DNA of 47,574 bases from Streptomyces monashensis (GCF_001866665.1 NZ_MLYO01000088.1:1-47574); one strand, 5' to 3'. Counted from the stretch's first letter, positions 1 to 10,552 are shown. Notes: generated by a model from the sequence alone, not told the origin. Numbers and translations are program-made.

Positions 1-177
1 TGGGACGTACGCGCCGGGCTCCCGCTCGACCGCGAAGACCCCGCGACCTCCACCGCACACACCCGCACCACCGAGGAACGGGCCCCCGCCCACCCCGAAC
101 CCCGGCCGACCCACCCCTACGCGCCCGCCCGGACACCGGGACACGCACCGCTGCCCGTCGAAGGAGATCCCGCATGA
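1..177 (+). CDS. C-terminal end of a sensor histidine kinase, probably ChiS (partial)
   Basis: An open frame runs from the window edge to a TGA at 175-177. It encodes a 58-residue Pro/Ala/Thr-rich tail with no visible domain, as is common at the C-terminus of streptomycete sensor kinases. Its stop overlaps the ATG of the next gene (ATGA), which implies translational coupling to the response regulator. The identity as a histidine kinase, and as ChiS, is inferred only from that coupling and from the chitinase gene that follows. No kinase motif lies inside the window. Confidence 0.6.
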   Translation, partial: WDVRAGLPLDREDPATSTAHTRTTEERAPAHPEPRPTHPYAPARTPGHAPLPVEGDPA

Positions 178-842
178 CCGGCCCCGCGATCCGGGTCCTC
201 GTCGCCGAGGACCAGTCCGCCGTGCGCGCCGGGCTCGTGCTGATCCTGCGCAGTGCGCCCGACATCGAGGTGGCCGGCGAGGCGGCGGACGGTGAGCAGG
301 CGGTGGAGCTGGCCCGGGAGCTGCGGCCGGACCTGGTCCTGATGGATGTGCAGATGCCGCGCCTGGACGGGGTGTCGGCGACCCGGGCGATCGTCGCGGA
401 GGGTCTCGCGGACGTGCTCGTGCTGACCACGTTCGACCTGGACGAGTACGTCTTCGGGGCGCTCAGGGCGGGGGCGGCCGGGTTCCTGCTGAAGAACACC
501 GAGGCGCGGGACCTGCTGGAGGCGGTGCGGACGGTGGCGCGCGGCGAGGGGATCGTGGCCCCGGCGGTCACCCGTCGGCTGATCGCCGAGTTCGCCACCG
601 CACGGGCGCCCGGGACGACGTCCGACCCGGCCGTGCTGGAGCCGCTGACCCGGCGCGAGCGCGAGGTGCTGTCGTGCATCGGCGAGGGCCTGCCCAACGC
701 CCTGATCGCCGAGCGGCTGGGGATGGCGGAGGGCACGGTGAAGACCCACGTCAGCCGGCTGCTGGGCAAGCTCGGGCTGCGCAGCCGGGTCCAAGCGGCC
801 GTACTGGCACAGGAGTTGGGGATCCAGCGAGAGGCACCGTAG
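174..842 (+). CDS. chiR: NarL/LuxR-family response regulator, probable chitinase regulator ChiR
   Basis: This is a 222-residue two-component regulator. Residues 5-120 form a receiver domain with acidic pocket E12/D13, phospho-acceptor D58 (in LMDVQMP), T86 and K107. Residues about 153-215 form a LuxR-type helix-turn-helix (LTRREREVL, then TVKTHVSRLLGKLGL). The ATG overlaps the stop of the upstream kinase tail and is preceded by AAGGAG. The gene lies 132 bp before a GH18 chitinase whose promoter carries a paired 12-bp direct repeat, the same arrangement as the known Streptomyces chiS-chiR-chiC loci. The likely role is chitin-dependent control of that chitinase. The receiver/HTH call is firm; the ChiR name rests on context. 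Confidence 0.85.
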   Translation: MTGPAIRVLVAEDQSAVRAGLVLILRSAPDIEVAGEAADGEQAVELARELRPDLVLMDVQMPRLDGVSATRAIVAEGLADVLVLTTFDLDEYVFGALRAGAAGFLLKNTEARDLLEAVRTVARGEGIVAPAVTRRLIAEFATARAPGTTSDPAVLEPLTRREREVLSCIGEGLPNALIAERLGMAEGTVKTHVSRLLGKLGLRSRVQAAVLAQELGIQREAP

Positions 843-856
843 GCGGTTCGGCGAAT

Positions 857-889
857 TGGTCCAGACCTATTGACCTGTGGTCCAGACCT
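857..889 (+). promoter_or_regulatory. Paired 12-bp direct repeat, chitinase operator
   Basis: Two identical copies of TGGTCCAGACCT lie at 857-868 and 878-889, with starts 21 bp apart, so about two helical turns on the same DNA face. Each copy also contains an internal dyad (GGTC-CA-GACC). They flank and overlap the candidate -35 element of the chitinase promoter. Such repeat pairs are known in Streptomyces chitinase promoters and mediate chitin induction and glucose repression. The dyad resembles DasR (dre) sites, so ChiR, DasR or both could bind. Confidence 0.85.
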
Positions 890-898
890 TTCTACTCT
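870..898 (+). promoter_or_regulatory. Probable chiC promoter
   Basis: TTGACC at 870-875 and TACTCT at 893-898 are separated by 17 bp, a good vegetative-sigma-like spacing. The -35 lies between the two operator repeats and the second repeat fills the spacer, so a bound regulator could block polymerase. Transcription would begin near 905, giving a leader of about 70 nt. Confidence 0.6.
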
Positions 899-974
899 CG
901 CAGCACCATGGGCGTGAAGGCTCAGTCATGCCCACGACACCTCCATACATTCCCCGATACGGAGGAGGCGCACC

Positions 975-2801
<1,827 letters not shown>

Positions 2802-2808
2802 AAGGCCC

Positions 2809-3255
2809 TCAAGCAACATTGACGCGCTGACCGGGCGGGGCTGCCTCCAGCCACGCGAGAAATCCGGTCAGCGCGTCTTCGCTCATGGCGAGTTCGAGGC
2901 GCGTGCCCCGATGCGTACAGGCGAGGACCACCGCGTCGGAGAGCAGCGCCAGCTCCTCCTCGCCCTCGGGCAGCCGGCGCCCGGCCACCTCGATGGCGGC
3001 GCGCTCCAGGGTGCGGCGCGGGCGGAAACCGTAGGAGAAGACGCGGTACCACTCGATGCGGTCGCCGTTGTAGCGGGCGACGCCGTAGCTCCAGCCCTTG
3101 CCGCTGGCGTCCGGGGGCTCGGCCACGTCCCAGCGCAGGGAACAGTCGAAGGTGCCGCCGGAGCGCTGGATCAGTCTGCGGCGCAGTCCGAACAGGAACA
3201 GTCCCGCCACCACGAGCGCGACCACGACCCCGCACACAGTCAGAGCGAGGATCAT
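2809..3255 (-). CDS. DUF2550 single-pass membrane protein
   Basis: This conserved actinobacterial protein of 148 residues has one N-terminal membrane segment (about residues 3-24) and a basic RRR stop-transfer, followed by a soluble DUF2550 domain with an FDCSLRWD motif and a conserved arginine-rich centre. Its function is unknown. A GTG at 3261 is possible, but AGGAGG at 3265-3270 lies only 3 nt from it and 9 nt from the ATG at 3255, so the ATG is preferred. The gene follows the ATP synthase operon on the same strand, separated by that operon's terminator, and this neighbourhood is conserved in Streptomyces. Confidence 0.85.
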   Translation of the reverse strand: MILALTVCGVVVALVVAGLFLFGLRRRLIQRSGGTFDCSLRWDVAEPPDASGKGWSYGVARYNGDRIEWYRVFSYGFRPRRTLERAAIEVAGRRLPEGEEELALLSDAVVLACTHRGTRLELAMSEDALTGFLAWLEAAPPGQRVNVA

Positions 3256-3316
3256 CGGCACCGACCTCCTCGTCTCCCAGGTAGCGGAACTGCTTCTGTT
3301 ACTGAGTAATGAAACT

Positions 3317-3383
3317 TAAAAAACACCCACATCTGCCTCAGCCGCGACCGGCACCGGATTGCTCCGGGCCGGCCGCGGCTGAG
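3317..3383 (-). terminator. Intrinsic terminator of the atp operon
   Basis: A 10-bp perfect stem, CTCAGCCGCG (3337-3346) with CGCGGCTGAG (3374-3383), is extended by CCGG/CCGG after one mismatch. On the minus strand the stem is followed about 14 nt later by a run of six T (complement of the A-run near 3318-3323). It lies 30 bp beyond the atpC stop. The T-run is further from the stem than in a textbook terminator. Confidence 0.75.
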
Positions 3384-3412
3384 TGACGTCATACGGCAGC
3401 CGTGCTGTGGGC

Positions 3413-3787
3413 TCAGCTCGCCGCCGCCGCACGAAGACGGACATCCGCGCGGCGCTCGGCGGCGGCGTCGCCCTCCGCCTTCGCACGCTCCAGCTCCCGC
3501 TCCGTGCGCTGGACATCGATCTCGTCCGACAGCTCGGCGATCTCGGCCAGCAACGACAGCTTGTTGTCCGCGAACGAGACGAAACCGCCGTGCACCGCAG
3601 CGACGACCGTTCCACCCTCACTCGTACGGATGGTCACCGGGCCCGACTCCAGCACACCGAGCAGCGGCTGGTGACCGGGCATGACGCCGATGTCGCCGGA
3701 CGTGGTGCGCGCGACGACCAGGGTGGCCTCGCCGGACCAGACCTCTCGGTCGGCCGCGACCAGCGCGACGTGCAGCTCAGCAGCCAA
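3413..3787 (-). CDS. atpC: F1Fo ATP synthase epsilon subunit
   Basis: This is the 124-residue epsilon subunit of the F1 central stalk, which couples rotation and can inhibit ATP hydrolysis. It has an N-terminal beta-sandwich (about 1-85, with DREVWSGEA and GVMPGHQPLL) and a C-terminal helical hairpin rich in Glu and Arg (about 88-124). The start is TTG at 3787, with GAGGAG at 3793-3798 five nt upstream; this gives the family's normal length and start (AAELHVALV). An in-frame extension to 3883 exists but has no support. It is the last gene of the operon. Confidence 0.95.
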   Translation of the reverse strand: MAAELHVALVAADREVWSGEATLVVARTTSGDIGVMPGHQPLLGVLESGPVTIRTSEGGTVVAAVHGGFVSFADNKLSLLAEIAELSDEIDVQRTERELERAKAEGDAAAERRADVRLRAAAAS

Positions 3788-3917
3788 GGTGGCTCCTCGG
3801 GTCACCACCCGGCGGTTGTGCCGGGTGTTGGTTACAAGTCTAGTGGGCGTGGATGAGGGGGCGGGACGCGCCCGCCCCCTCACACGAACTCACGGAGTTC
3901 ACACGAACTCGGGAAGT

Positions 3918-5354
3918 TCAGGAGACGCCCAGCTCCTTGGCGTTGGCCTTGAGGTCCTCCAGGCCACCGCACATGAAGAACGCCTGCTCCGGGAAGTGGT
4001 CGTACTCGCCGTCGCAGATCGCGTTGAACGCCGCGATCGTCTCGTCCAGCGGGACGTCCGAACCGTCCACGCCGGTGAACTGCTTGGCGACGTGGGTGTT
4101 CTGCGACAGGAAGCGCTCCACACGACGGGCACGGTGGACGACGAGCTTGTCCTCCTCGCCGAGCTCGTCGATACCGAGGATCGCGATGATGTCCTGGAGG
4201 TCCTTGTACTTCTGCAGGATGTTCTTCACGCGCATGGCCGCGTTGTAGTGGTCCTGCGCGATGTACCGCGGGTCCAGGATGCGGGACGTGGAGTCCAGCG
4301 GGTCAACGGCCGGGTAGATGCCCTTCTCGGAGATCGGACGGGAGAGCACCGTCGTCGCGTCGAGGTGGGCGAAGGTGGTGGCCGGGGCCGGGTCGGTCAG
4401 GTCGTCCGCGGGGACGTAGATCGCCTGCATCGAGGTGATCGAGTGACCACGGGTCGAGGTGATGCGCTCCTGGAGGAGACCCATCTCGTCGGCCAGGTTG
4501 GGCTGGTAGCCCACCGCGGAGGGCATACGGCCGAGCAGGGTCGAGACCTCGGAACCGGCCTGCGTGAAGCGGAAGATGTTGTCGATGAAGAACAGCACGT
4601 CCTGCTTCTGGACGTCACGGAAGTACTCGGCCATGGTGAGGCCGGCCAGCGCGACGCGCAGACGGGTGCCCGGGGGCTCGTCCATCTGACCGAAGACCAG
4701 CGCGGTCTTGTCGATGACGCCCGAGTCGGACATCTCCTCGATCAGGTCGTTGCCCTCACGGGTGCGCTCGCCGACACCGGCGAACACGGAGACACCGTCG
4801 TGGTTGTTGGCGACACGGTAGATCATCTCCTGGATGAGCACCGTCTTGCCGACGCCGGCGCCGCCGAACAGGCCGATCTTGCCGCCCTTGACGTACGGGG
4901 TGAGCAGGTCGATGACCTTGACGCCCGTCTCGAACATCTCGGTCTTCGACTCGAGCTCGTCGAAGTTCGGGGCCTTGCGGTGGATGCCCCAGCGCTCGCC
5001 GTCGTACGTCTCGTCGACGTTCAGCACCTCACCGAGGGTGTTGAACACCTTGCCCTTGGTGAAGTCACCGACGGGCACCGTGATCGAGTTGCCGGTGTCG
5101 GTGACCGGGGCCTGGCGGACCAGACCGTCGGTGGGCTGCATGGAGATGGTGCGGACCAGGCCGTCACCCAGGTGCTGGGCGACCTCCAGGGTCAGCGTCT
5201 TCTTCTCGCCGGCGTTGGCCGGGTCGGCCACGTCGACGTGAAGGGCGTTGTAGATGTCCGGCATCGCGTCGACGGGGAACTCCACGTCGACGACCGGGCC
5301 GATGACCCGGGCGACGCGGCCCGTAGCCGTCGCGGTCTCAACAGTGGTGGTCAT
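3918..5354 (-). CDS. atpD: F1Fo ATP synthase beta subunit (catalytic)
   Basis: This 478-residue catalytic F1 subunit synthesises ATP at the alpha/beta interfaces. Residues about 14-85 form the N-terminal barrel. The Walker A loop GGAGVGKT is at 164-171, with the GERTREGNDL motif and the Walker B strand VLFFIDNIFRF after it. IDELGEEDK near the C-terminus corresponds to the DELSEED lever that contacts gamma. The ATG follows the atpG stop codon directly (TAA-ATG, no gap), so translation is probably coupled. Confidence 0.98.
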   Translation of the reverse strand: MTTTVETATATGRVARVIGPVVDVEFPVDAMPDIYNALHVDVADPANAGEKKTLTLEVAQHLGDGLVRTISMQPTDGLVRQAPVTDTGNSITVPVGDFTKGKVFNTLGEVLNVDETYDGERWGIHRKAPNFDELESKTEMFETGVKVIDLLTPYVKGGKIGLFGGAGVGKTVLIQEMIYRVANNHDGVSVFAGVGERTREGNDLIEEMSDSGVIDKTALVFGQMDEPPGTRLRVALAGLTMAEYFRDVQKQDVLFFIDNIFRFTQAGSEVSTLLGRMPSAVGYQPNLADEMGLLQERITSTRGHSITSMQAIYVPADDLTDPAPATTFAHLDATTVLSRPISEKGIYPAVDPLDSTSRILDPRYIAQDHYNAAMRVKNILQKYKDLQDIIAILGIDELGEEDKLVVHRARRVERFLSQNTHVAKQFTGVDGSDVPLDETIAAFNAICDGEYDHFPEQAFFMCGGLEDLKANAKELGVS

Positions 5355-6269
5355 TTATCGGTCACTCCCCGCGGTCGCGTCGGCCAGGGCGCTCGCGCCA
5401 CCGACGATCTCGCTGATTTCCTGGGTGATTTCGGCCTGGCGGGCCGCGTTGGCAAGACGGGAGAGCGTGTTGATCAGCTCGCCCGCGTTGTCGGTGGCCG
5501 ACTTCATCGCGCGCCGCGTGGCGGCGTGCTTCGAAGCGGCCGACTGGAGCAGCGCGTTGTAGATGCGGCTCTCCACGTACCGCGGCAGCAGGGCGTCGAG
5601 GACGTCCTCCGCCGAGGGCTCGAAGTCGTACAGCGGCAGGATCTCGCCCTTCGGCGCCTCCTGCGCGACCTCTTCGAGACGCAGCGGAAGGAGCCGGGCG
5701 TCCAGCGCCGTCTGCGTCATCATCGAGACGAACTCGGTGAAGACGATGTGGAGCTCGTCCACGCCGCCCTCGGCCGTCTCCTTCTCGATGGCCTCGATCA
5801 GGGGCGCCGCGACCTTCTTGGCGTCCGCGTACGACGGCTCGTCCGTGAAGCCCGTGAACGACTCCGCGATGGTGCGCTCGCGGAAGTTGTAGTGGGCGAC
5901 ACCGCGCCGGCCGACGATGTACGTGTCGACCTGCTTGCCGTCGCGCTCCAGGCGCTCGGTGAGCTGCTCCGCCGTCTTGATGGCGTTGGAGTTGAAGGCG
6001 CCGGCCAGACCGCGGTCGCTCGTGAGGAGCAGGACCGCGGCACGGGTCGGGTTGTCCGTCTCCGTGGTGAGCGGGTGCTTGGTGTTCGAACCCGTGCCGA
6101 CCGCCGTGACCGCGCGGGTCAGTTCCTGCGCGTACGGCGTGGAGGCCGCCACCTTGCGCTGCGCCTTGACGACGCGCGAGGCGGCGATCATCTCCATCGC
6201 CTTGGTGATCTTCTTGGTCGCGGTGACGGATCGGATGCGACGCTTGTAGACCCGGAGCTGGGCTCCCAT
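5355..6269 (-). CDS. atpG: F1Fo ATP synthase gamma subunit
   Basis: This is the 304-residue rotor shaft of F1. The N-terminal helix shows the family hallmark (YKRRIRSVTATKKITKAMEMIA), the centre is a Rossmann-like region (LLLTSDRGLAGAFN), and the C-terminus is the long helix ending in a TQEISEIVGGA motif that pairs with the N-terminal helix inside the alpha3beta3 ring. The ATG is preceded by AAGGAAGGG, 21 bp after the atpA stop. Confidence 0.97.
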   Translation of the reverse strand: MGAQLRVYKRRIRSVTATKKITKAMEMIAASRVVKAQRKVAASTPYAQELTRAVTAVGTGSNTKHPLTTETDNPTRAAVLLLTSDRGLAGAFNSNAIKTAEQLTERLERDGKQVDTYIVGRRGVAHYNFRERTIAESFTGFTDEPSYADAKKVAAPLIEAIEKETAEGGVDELHIVFTEFVSMMTQTALDARLLPLRLEEVAQEAPKGEILPLYDFEPSAEDVLDALLPRYVESRIYNALLQSAASKHAATRRAMKSATDNAGELINTLSRLANAARQAEITQEISEIVGGASALADATAGSDR

Positions 6270-6290
6270 GAGTCAGGTCCCTTCCTTACG

Positions 6291-7883
6291 TCACTTGGCG
6301 GCAGCGGCCGGAGTGTCCTCGCCGAGCAGCTTGCCGTCCGAGGTCTCGAACTGCTTCTTGAACTCCGCCACGGCGTCGTCGACCGCCTGGATCGTGTCGT
6401 TCGACATCTTGGCGCCCTCCTTGATGGAGGTCATCAGGCCCTGGTGCTTCCGGTGCAGGAAGTCGATCAGTTCCTTCTCGAAGCGACGGATGTCGGCGAC
6501 CGGAACGTCGTCCATACGGCCGTTGGTGCCGGCCCAGACGGAGACGACCTGGTCCTCGGTGGCCATCGGCTGGTACTGGTCCTGCTTCAGCAGCTCGACC
6601 ATGCGCGAACCGCGCTCCAGCTGTGCCTTGGAGGCCGCGTCCAGGTCGGAACCGAAGGCGGCGAACGCCTCCAGCTCACGGAACTGGGCGAGGTCCACGC
6701 GGAGGCGGCCGGAGACCTGGCGCATCGCCTTGTGCTGCGCGCTGCCACCGACTCGGGAGACGGAGATACCGACGTTCAGCGCGGGACGCTGACCGGCGTT
6801 GAACAGGTCCGACTCCAGGAAGCACTGGCCGTCGGTGATGGAGATGACGTTGGTCGGGATGAACGCCGACACGTCGTTGGCCTTGGTCTCGACGATCGGC
6901 AGACCGGTCATCGAGCCGGCGCCCATGTCGTCGGAGAGCTTGGCGCAGCGCTCCAGCAGACGGGAGTGCAGGTAGAAGACGTCACCCGGGTAGGCCTCAC
7001 GGCCCGGCGGGCGGCGCAGCAGCAGGGACACGGCGCGGTAGGCGTCGGCCTGCTTCGACAGGTCGTCGAAGATGATGAGGACGTGCTTGCCCTCGTACAT
7101 CCACTGCTGACCGATGGCCGAACCGGTGTACGGCGCGAGGTACTTGAAGCCGGCCGGGTCGGACGCCGGGGCGGCGACGATGGTCGTGTACTCCAGGGCG
7201 CCGTTCTCCTCCAGCGCGCGGCGCACGCCGGCGATGGTGGAGCCCTTCTGGCCGATGGCGACGTAGATGCAGCGGACCTGCTTCTTCGGGTCGCCGGTGC
7301 GCCAGTTGTCGCGCTGGTTGATGATCGTGTCGACGGCCAGGGCGGTCTTGCCGGTCTGGCGGTCACCGATGATCAGCTGACGCTGACCGCGGCCGATCGG
7401 GGTCATCGCGTCGACGGCCTTGTAGCCGGTCTCCATCGGCTCGTGCACCGACTTGCGCTGCATGACCGTGGGGGCCTGCAGCTCAAGGGCGCGGCGGCCG
7501 GACGTCTCGATCTCGCCGAGGCCGTCGATCGGGTTGCCGAGCGGGTCGACGACACGGCCGAGGTAGCCCTCGCCCACCGCGACGGAGAGGACCTCACCGG
7601 TGCGCGTGACCGGCTGACCCTCCTCGATGCCGCTGAACTCACCGAGGACGATGGCACCGATCTCGCGCTCTTCCAGGTTGAGCGCGAGGCCGAGGGTGCC
7701 GTCCTCGAACTTCAGCAGTTCGTTGGCCATGGCCGAGGGAAGACCCTCGATCTTCGCGATGCCGTCGCCGGCAAGGGTGACCGTACCGACCTCCTCGCGC
7801 GAGGCCGCGTCCGGCTTGTACGACTGGACAAAGTTCTCCAGCGCGTCCCGGATCTCCTCCGGCCGGATCGTGAGCTCCGCCAT
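6291..7883 (-). CDS. atpA: F1Fo ATP synthase alpha subunit
   Basis: This is the 530-residue non-catalytic nucleotide-binding F1 subunit. The Walker A motif is GDRQTGKT, near residues 173-180; the signature SRVGGSAQ, which contains the arginine finger, lies in the C-terminal half. The start is ATG at 7883 (MAELTIRPEE), behind a GGAGAGCAGGGA stretch. The frame stays open upstream to 7961, but those 26 residues do not resemble the family. The 129-bp gap to atpH contains short repeats of GGGGGT/ACCCCC type but no gene. Confidence 0.97.
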   Translation of the reverse strand: MAELTIRPEEIRDALENFVQSYKPDAASREEVGTVTLAGDGIAKIEGLPSAMANELLKFEDGTLGLALNLEEREIGAIVLGEFSGIEEGQPVTRTGEVLSVAVGEGYLGRVVDPLGNPIDGLGEIETSGRRALELQAPTVMQRKSVHEPMETGYKAVDAMTPIGRGQRQLIIGDRQTGKTALAVDTIINQRDNWRTGDPKKQVRCIYVAIGQKGSTIAGVRRALEENGALEYTTIVAAPASDPAGFKYLAPYTGSAIGQQWMYEGKHVLIIFDDLSKQADAYRAVSLLLRRPPGREAYPGDVFYLHSRLLERCAKLSDDMGAGSMTGLPIVETKANDVSAFIPTNVISITDGQCFLESDLFNAGQRPALNVGISVSRVGGSAQHKAMRQVSGRLRVDLAQFRELEAFAAFGSDLDAASKAQLERGSRMVELLKQDQYQPMATEDQVVSVWAGTNGRMDDVPVADIRRFEKELIDFLHRKHQGLMTSIKEGAKMSNDTIQAVDDAVAEFKKQFETSDGKLLGEDTPAAAAK

Positions 7884-8012
7884 CTGGGTTCCCTGCTCTC
7901 CTTGTTGGGCCCGAAGTTTCACTTTGGGGGTCTGGGGGCGACCCCCAGGATTCTTCTGCACGGCCCAACCAGGGCCGTTCTGAGTACTACTGCTGTTCTC
8001 GAGTACCGAGCG

Positions 8013-8828
8013 TCAGCTCGCCATGCGGCGGGCGGCGTCCTCCAGCCGGTCCGCGAGGGAGCCGTTGATGACCTCGTCACCGACCTGCACGCGGATACCG
8101 CCGACGACCTCGGGGTCCACGTCCAGGTTGAGGTGCATCCGCCGGCCGTAGAGCTTGGCGAGGGCGGCGCCGAGGCGCTGCTTCTGGCCGTCGCTCAGCG
8201 GCACCGCCGAGGTGACGACGGCGACCATGCGGTCCCGGCGCTCGGCGGCCAGCTTGGACAGGGACTCCAGTCCCGCTTCCAGGCTACGTCCACGCGGCGC
8301 GGTCACGAGGCGCGCGACCAGACGCTCGGTGGCGGGCTTGGCCCGTCCGCCCAGCAGCCGGTGCAGCAGCTCGGTCTTGGCCTCGGCGCCGGCGGCGCGG
8401 TCGGTCAGCGCGGCGCGCAGCTCGGTGCTGGAGGAGACGATCCGGCCGAACCGGAACAGCTCGTCCTCGACCTCGTCCAGGTTGCCCCGCTTGTCGGCGG
8501 CGGTGAGGTCGGCGATGTTCGCCAGCTCCTCCAGCGCGTCGACCAGGTCGCGGGACTGCGACCAGCGGGCGCGGGCCATCCCGGACACCAGGTCGGCGGT
8601 GGGACCGCTGACCTGGCCGCCGATCAGGCGCTGGACCAGCTCCGCCTTGGCCTCCGCCTGCTGCGCCGGGTCGGTGAGGACCCGGCGCAGGCCGGCCTCG
8701 CGGTCGAGCAGCGCGGTGACGGCCGCCAGCTCGTCGGCGAGCGACACGGCGTCCACCGACGTGGAGTCCGTCAGCGTGTCGAGACGCTCACGGGCGGCAG
8801 CCAGGGCCTCGCGGCTCGCTCCGTTCAT
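8013..8828 (-). CDS. atpH: F1Fo ATP synthase delta subunit
   Basis: This 271-residue subunit links the F1 head to the peripheral b-stalk. It is longer than the roughly 180-residue proteobacterial delta, as is usual in actinobacteria. The OSCP-like helical domain is at the N-terminal side, and the conserved C-terminal DPEVVGGIRVQVGDEVINGS sheet lies at about 240-260. The ATG overlaps the atpF stop by 4 bp (ATGA), so the two are translationally coupled. Confidence 0.95.
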   Translation of the reverse strand: MNGASREALAAARERLDTLTDSTSVDAVSLADELAAVTALLDREAGLRRVLTDPAQQAEAKAELVQRLIGGQVSGPTADLVSGMARARWSQSRDLVDALEELANIADLTAADKRGNLDEVEDELFRFGRIVSSSTELRAALTDRAAGAEAKTELLHRLLGGRAKPATERLVARLVTAPRGRSLEAGLESLSKLAAERRDRMVAVVTSAVPLSDGQKQRLGAALAKLYGRRMHLNLDVDPEVVGGIRVQVGDEVINGSLADRLEDAARRMAS

Positions 8829-9376
8829 CGCGTGGCCTCGGCCTTCTCCTCGAGCTCGTCGAGGAAGCGGTCGATCACACGGCTCTGGCGGGCGTGGTCC
8901 TCGAGGGACTCGCCGACGAGCTTGCCGGCCAGTTCGGTGGCGAGCTTGCCGACGTCCTGACGGAGCGTCTGCGCGGCGGCCTTGCGGTCGGCCTCGATCT
9001 GGGTGTGGCCCGCGGTGACGATCTCCTCGCGCTGCCGCTGGCCCTCGGCCCGCATCTCGGCGATGAGCGCGGCACCCTGCTCCTGCGCCTCCTGGCGCAG
9101 GCGCGCGGCCTCGTGCCGGGCCTCGGCGAGCTGAGCCTTGTACTGCTCAAGGACGCTCTGGGCCTCGACCTTCATGGCGTCGGCCTCTTCGATACCGCCT
9201 TCGATCGCCGCGCGGCGCTCCTCCAGAACCTTGTTGATGTTCGGAAGCAGCTTCTTCCAGAAGAAGAAGAACACGATGGCGAAGGCGATGGTGCCGATGA
9301 GCAGCTCGGGACCGGCGGGGACGAGCGGGTTCTGCTTCGTCTCCTCGGCCGCCAGCTGTGCCAGGTTGGCGATCAC
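8825..9376 (-). CDS. atpF: F1Fo ATP synthase b subunit
   Basis: This is the 183-residue peripheral stalk subunit. One membrane helix at about 25-45 (IAFAIVFFFFW) is followed by a long amphipathic coiled coil rich in Glu, Ala, Gln and Arg to the C-terminus. The start is GTG at 9376 with AAAGG 7 nt upstream. The N-terminal 24 residues contain PLVPAGPELL, typical of actinobacterial b subunits. Confidence 0.96.
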   Translation of the reverse strand: MIANLAQLAAEETKQNPLVPAGPELLIGTIAFAIVFFFFWKKLLPNINKVLEERRAAIEGGIEEADAMKVEAQSVLEQYKAQLAEARHEAARLRQEAQEQGAALIAEMRAEGQRQREEIVTAGHTQIEADRKAAAQTLRQDVGKLATELAGKLVGESLEDHARQSRVIDRFLDELEEKAEATR

Positions 9377-9415
9377 ATCAGTGCCTTTCGTCGAAACGTG
9401 TCGGTGGGAGGTTGA

Positions 9416-9655
9416 TTACCGACCGAACACGAACGGCATAACGATGCCGATGAGGGCGAGCGCCTCACAGAAGGCGAAGCCGAGGATCTGGTTGGCGCGG
9501 ATCAGACCGGCGGCCTCGGGCTGACGGGCGAGGGCCTGGGTGCCGTTACCGAAGATGATGCCGACGCCGATGCCGGGGCCGATCGCGGCGAGGCCGTAAC
9601 CGATGGAACCGAGGGAACCGGAGACGCCGGCGGCGAGGTCGATGGCAGCGGACAT
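9416..9655 (-). CDS. atpE: F1Fo ATP synthase c subunit (proton-binding ring)
   Basis: This is a 79-residue hairpin of two membrane helices. The first is Gly/Ala-rich (GYGLAAIGPGIGVGIIFG), the polar loop is A-R44-Q45-P46, and the second helix carries the essential proton-binding carboxylate E64 (in FCEALALIG). The residues around E64 look like a proton-type rather than sodium-type site. The ATG is preceded by GAAGGAAGAA. Confidence 0.97.
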   Translation of the reverse strand: MSAAIDLAAGVSGSLGSIGYGLAAIGPGIGVGIIFGNGTQALARQPEAAGLIRANQILGFAFCEALALIGIVMPFVFGR

Positions 9656-9733
9656 GCCGTTTCTTCCTTCTCTATTACGGACCGGTGGGGGTTGGCCACC
9701 GGACGACTGGGGGTTGGGGGCAGGTGGTTCGGC

Positions 9734-10552
9734 TCAGTGGTGCTCGGCGAGAGCGCCCTGAATGTAGGAGCAGGCCAGGAGTACGAAGACGTAGGCCTGG
9801 ACGGCCTGCACGAAGAGCTCGAAGAGGATCATGGCGACGGTCATCAGGAACGACACACCGGCACCCACGACCAGCCAGCTGTTCAGCAGGTACCAGGAGG
9901 CCACGGTGAACATGACCAGCATCAGGTGACCGGCGAACATGTTGGCGAAGAGTCGCACCGCGTGCGTGAACGGGCGGACCAGCAGGTTCGAGAAGAACTC
10001 GATGACCATGACGAGCGGCAGCACGGCGCCGAGCGACTTGTCGTAGCCCGTGACGTTCTTGAAGAAGCCGACGAAGCCGTGCTTCTTGAACGTGAGCGCG
10101 ACCCAGGTGATGTAGACGATCGCGGCCAGCACCATCGGGAAGGCGATCACCGAGGACACCGGGAACTGTGCCAGCGGGATCACGGACCAGACGTTCATGA
10201 GCCAGACGAAGAAGAAGAGGGAGACCATGAGCGGCACCCACTTCTCGCCCTCGCGCTTGCCGAGGGTCTCGTACACGATGCCGCGGCGCACGAAGTCGTA
10301 GCCGGCCTCGCCGACCATCTGCAGCTTGCCCGGGACGACCTTGGCCTTGCCGAAGGCGGCCGAGAAGAAGACGACGACGACCAGCGTGGTGACGAGCGCG
10401 AGCAGCATCACCTTGTTGAACTCGAAGCCCCCGACCGTGAAGAGCGGCTTGAACAGGAAGGAGTTCAGGCCCGGGGCCGGGAAGCCGCACCCGTTGTCGG
10501 ACATGATCCGACAACTCCAGTCAAAGGCGAGCTGGGTCTGGTCAGCACTCAC
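9734..10552 (-). CDS. atpB: F1Fo ATP synthase a subunit
   Basis: This 272-residue integral membrane stator subunit forms the proton half-channels. At least five hydrophobic segments are visible. The conserved segment with the essential arginine reads RPFTHAVRLFANMFAGH, followed by the last helices FELFVQAVQAYVFVLL. The start is GTG at 10552 (VSADQTQLAFDW), with AAGGAG six nt upstream; the in-frame ATG at 10588 has no comparable site. The 225-bp gap to atpI is long for this operon. It has a TATCGT element that might be an internal -10, but no convincing -35 and no gene. Confidence 0.96.
   Translation of the reverse strand: MSADQTQLAFDWSCRIMSDNGCGFPAPGLNSFLFKPLFTVGGFEFNKVMLLALVTTLVVVVFFSAAFGKAKVVPGKLQMVGEAGYDFVRRGIVYETLGKREGEKWVPLMVSLFFFVWLMNVWSVIPLAQFPVSSVIAFPMVLAAIVYITWVALTFKKHGFVGFFKNVTGYDKSLGAVLPLVMVIEFFSNLLVRPFTHAVRLFANMFAGHLMLVMFTVASWYLLNSWLVVGAGVSFLMTVAMILFELFVQAVQAYVFVLLACSYIQGALAEHH

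Noticed and set aside
3788..3883. Longer AtpC start
   Set aside because: The TTG at 3787 has a good ribosome site and gives the family length; the extra 32 residues are not conserved.
7961..8012. Possible intragenic terminator between atpH and atpA
   Set aside because: Short G/C-rich repeats near 7925-7985 do not form a strong stem with a T-run, and the operon continues.
3681..8960. A 1759-codon open frame on the plus strand, antisense to the whole atpC-atpH block
   Set aside because: It mirrors strongly conserved atp genes on the other strand; long antisense open frames are a normal effect of extreme GC codon bias. It shows Arg/Val/Leu-rich low-complexity sequence and no domain.
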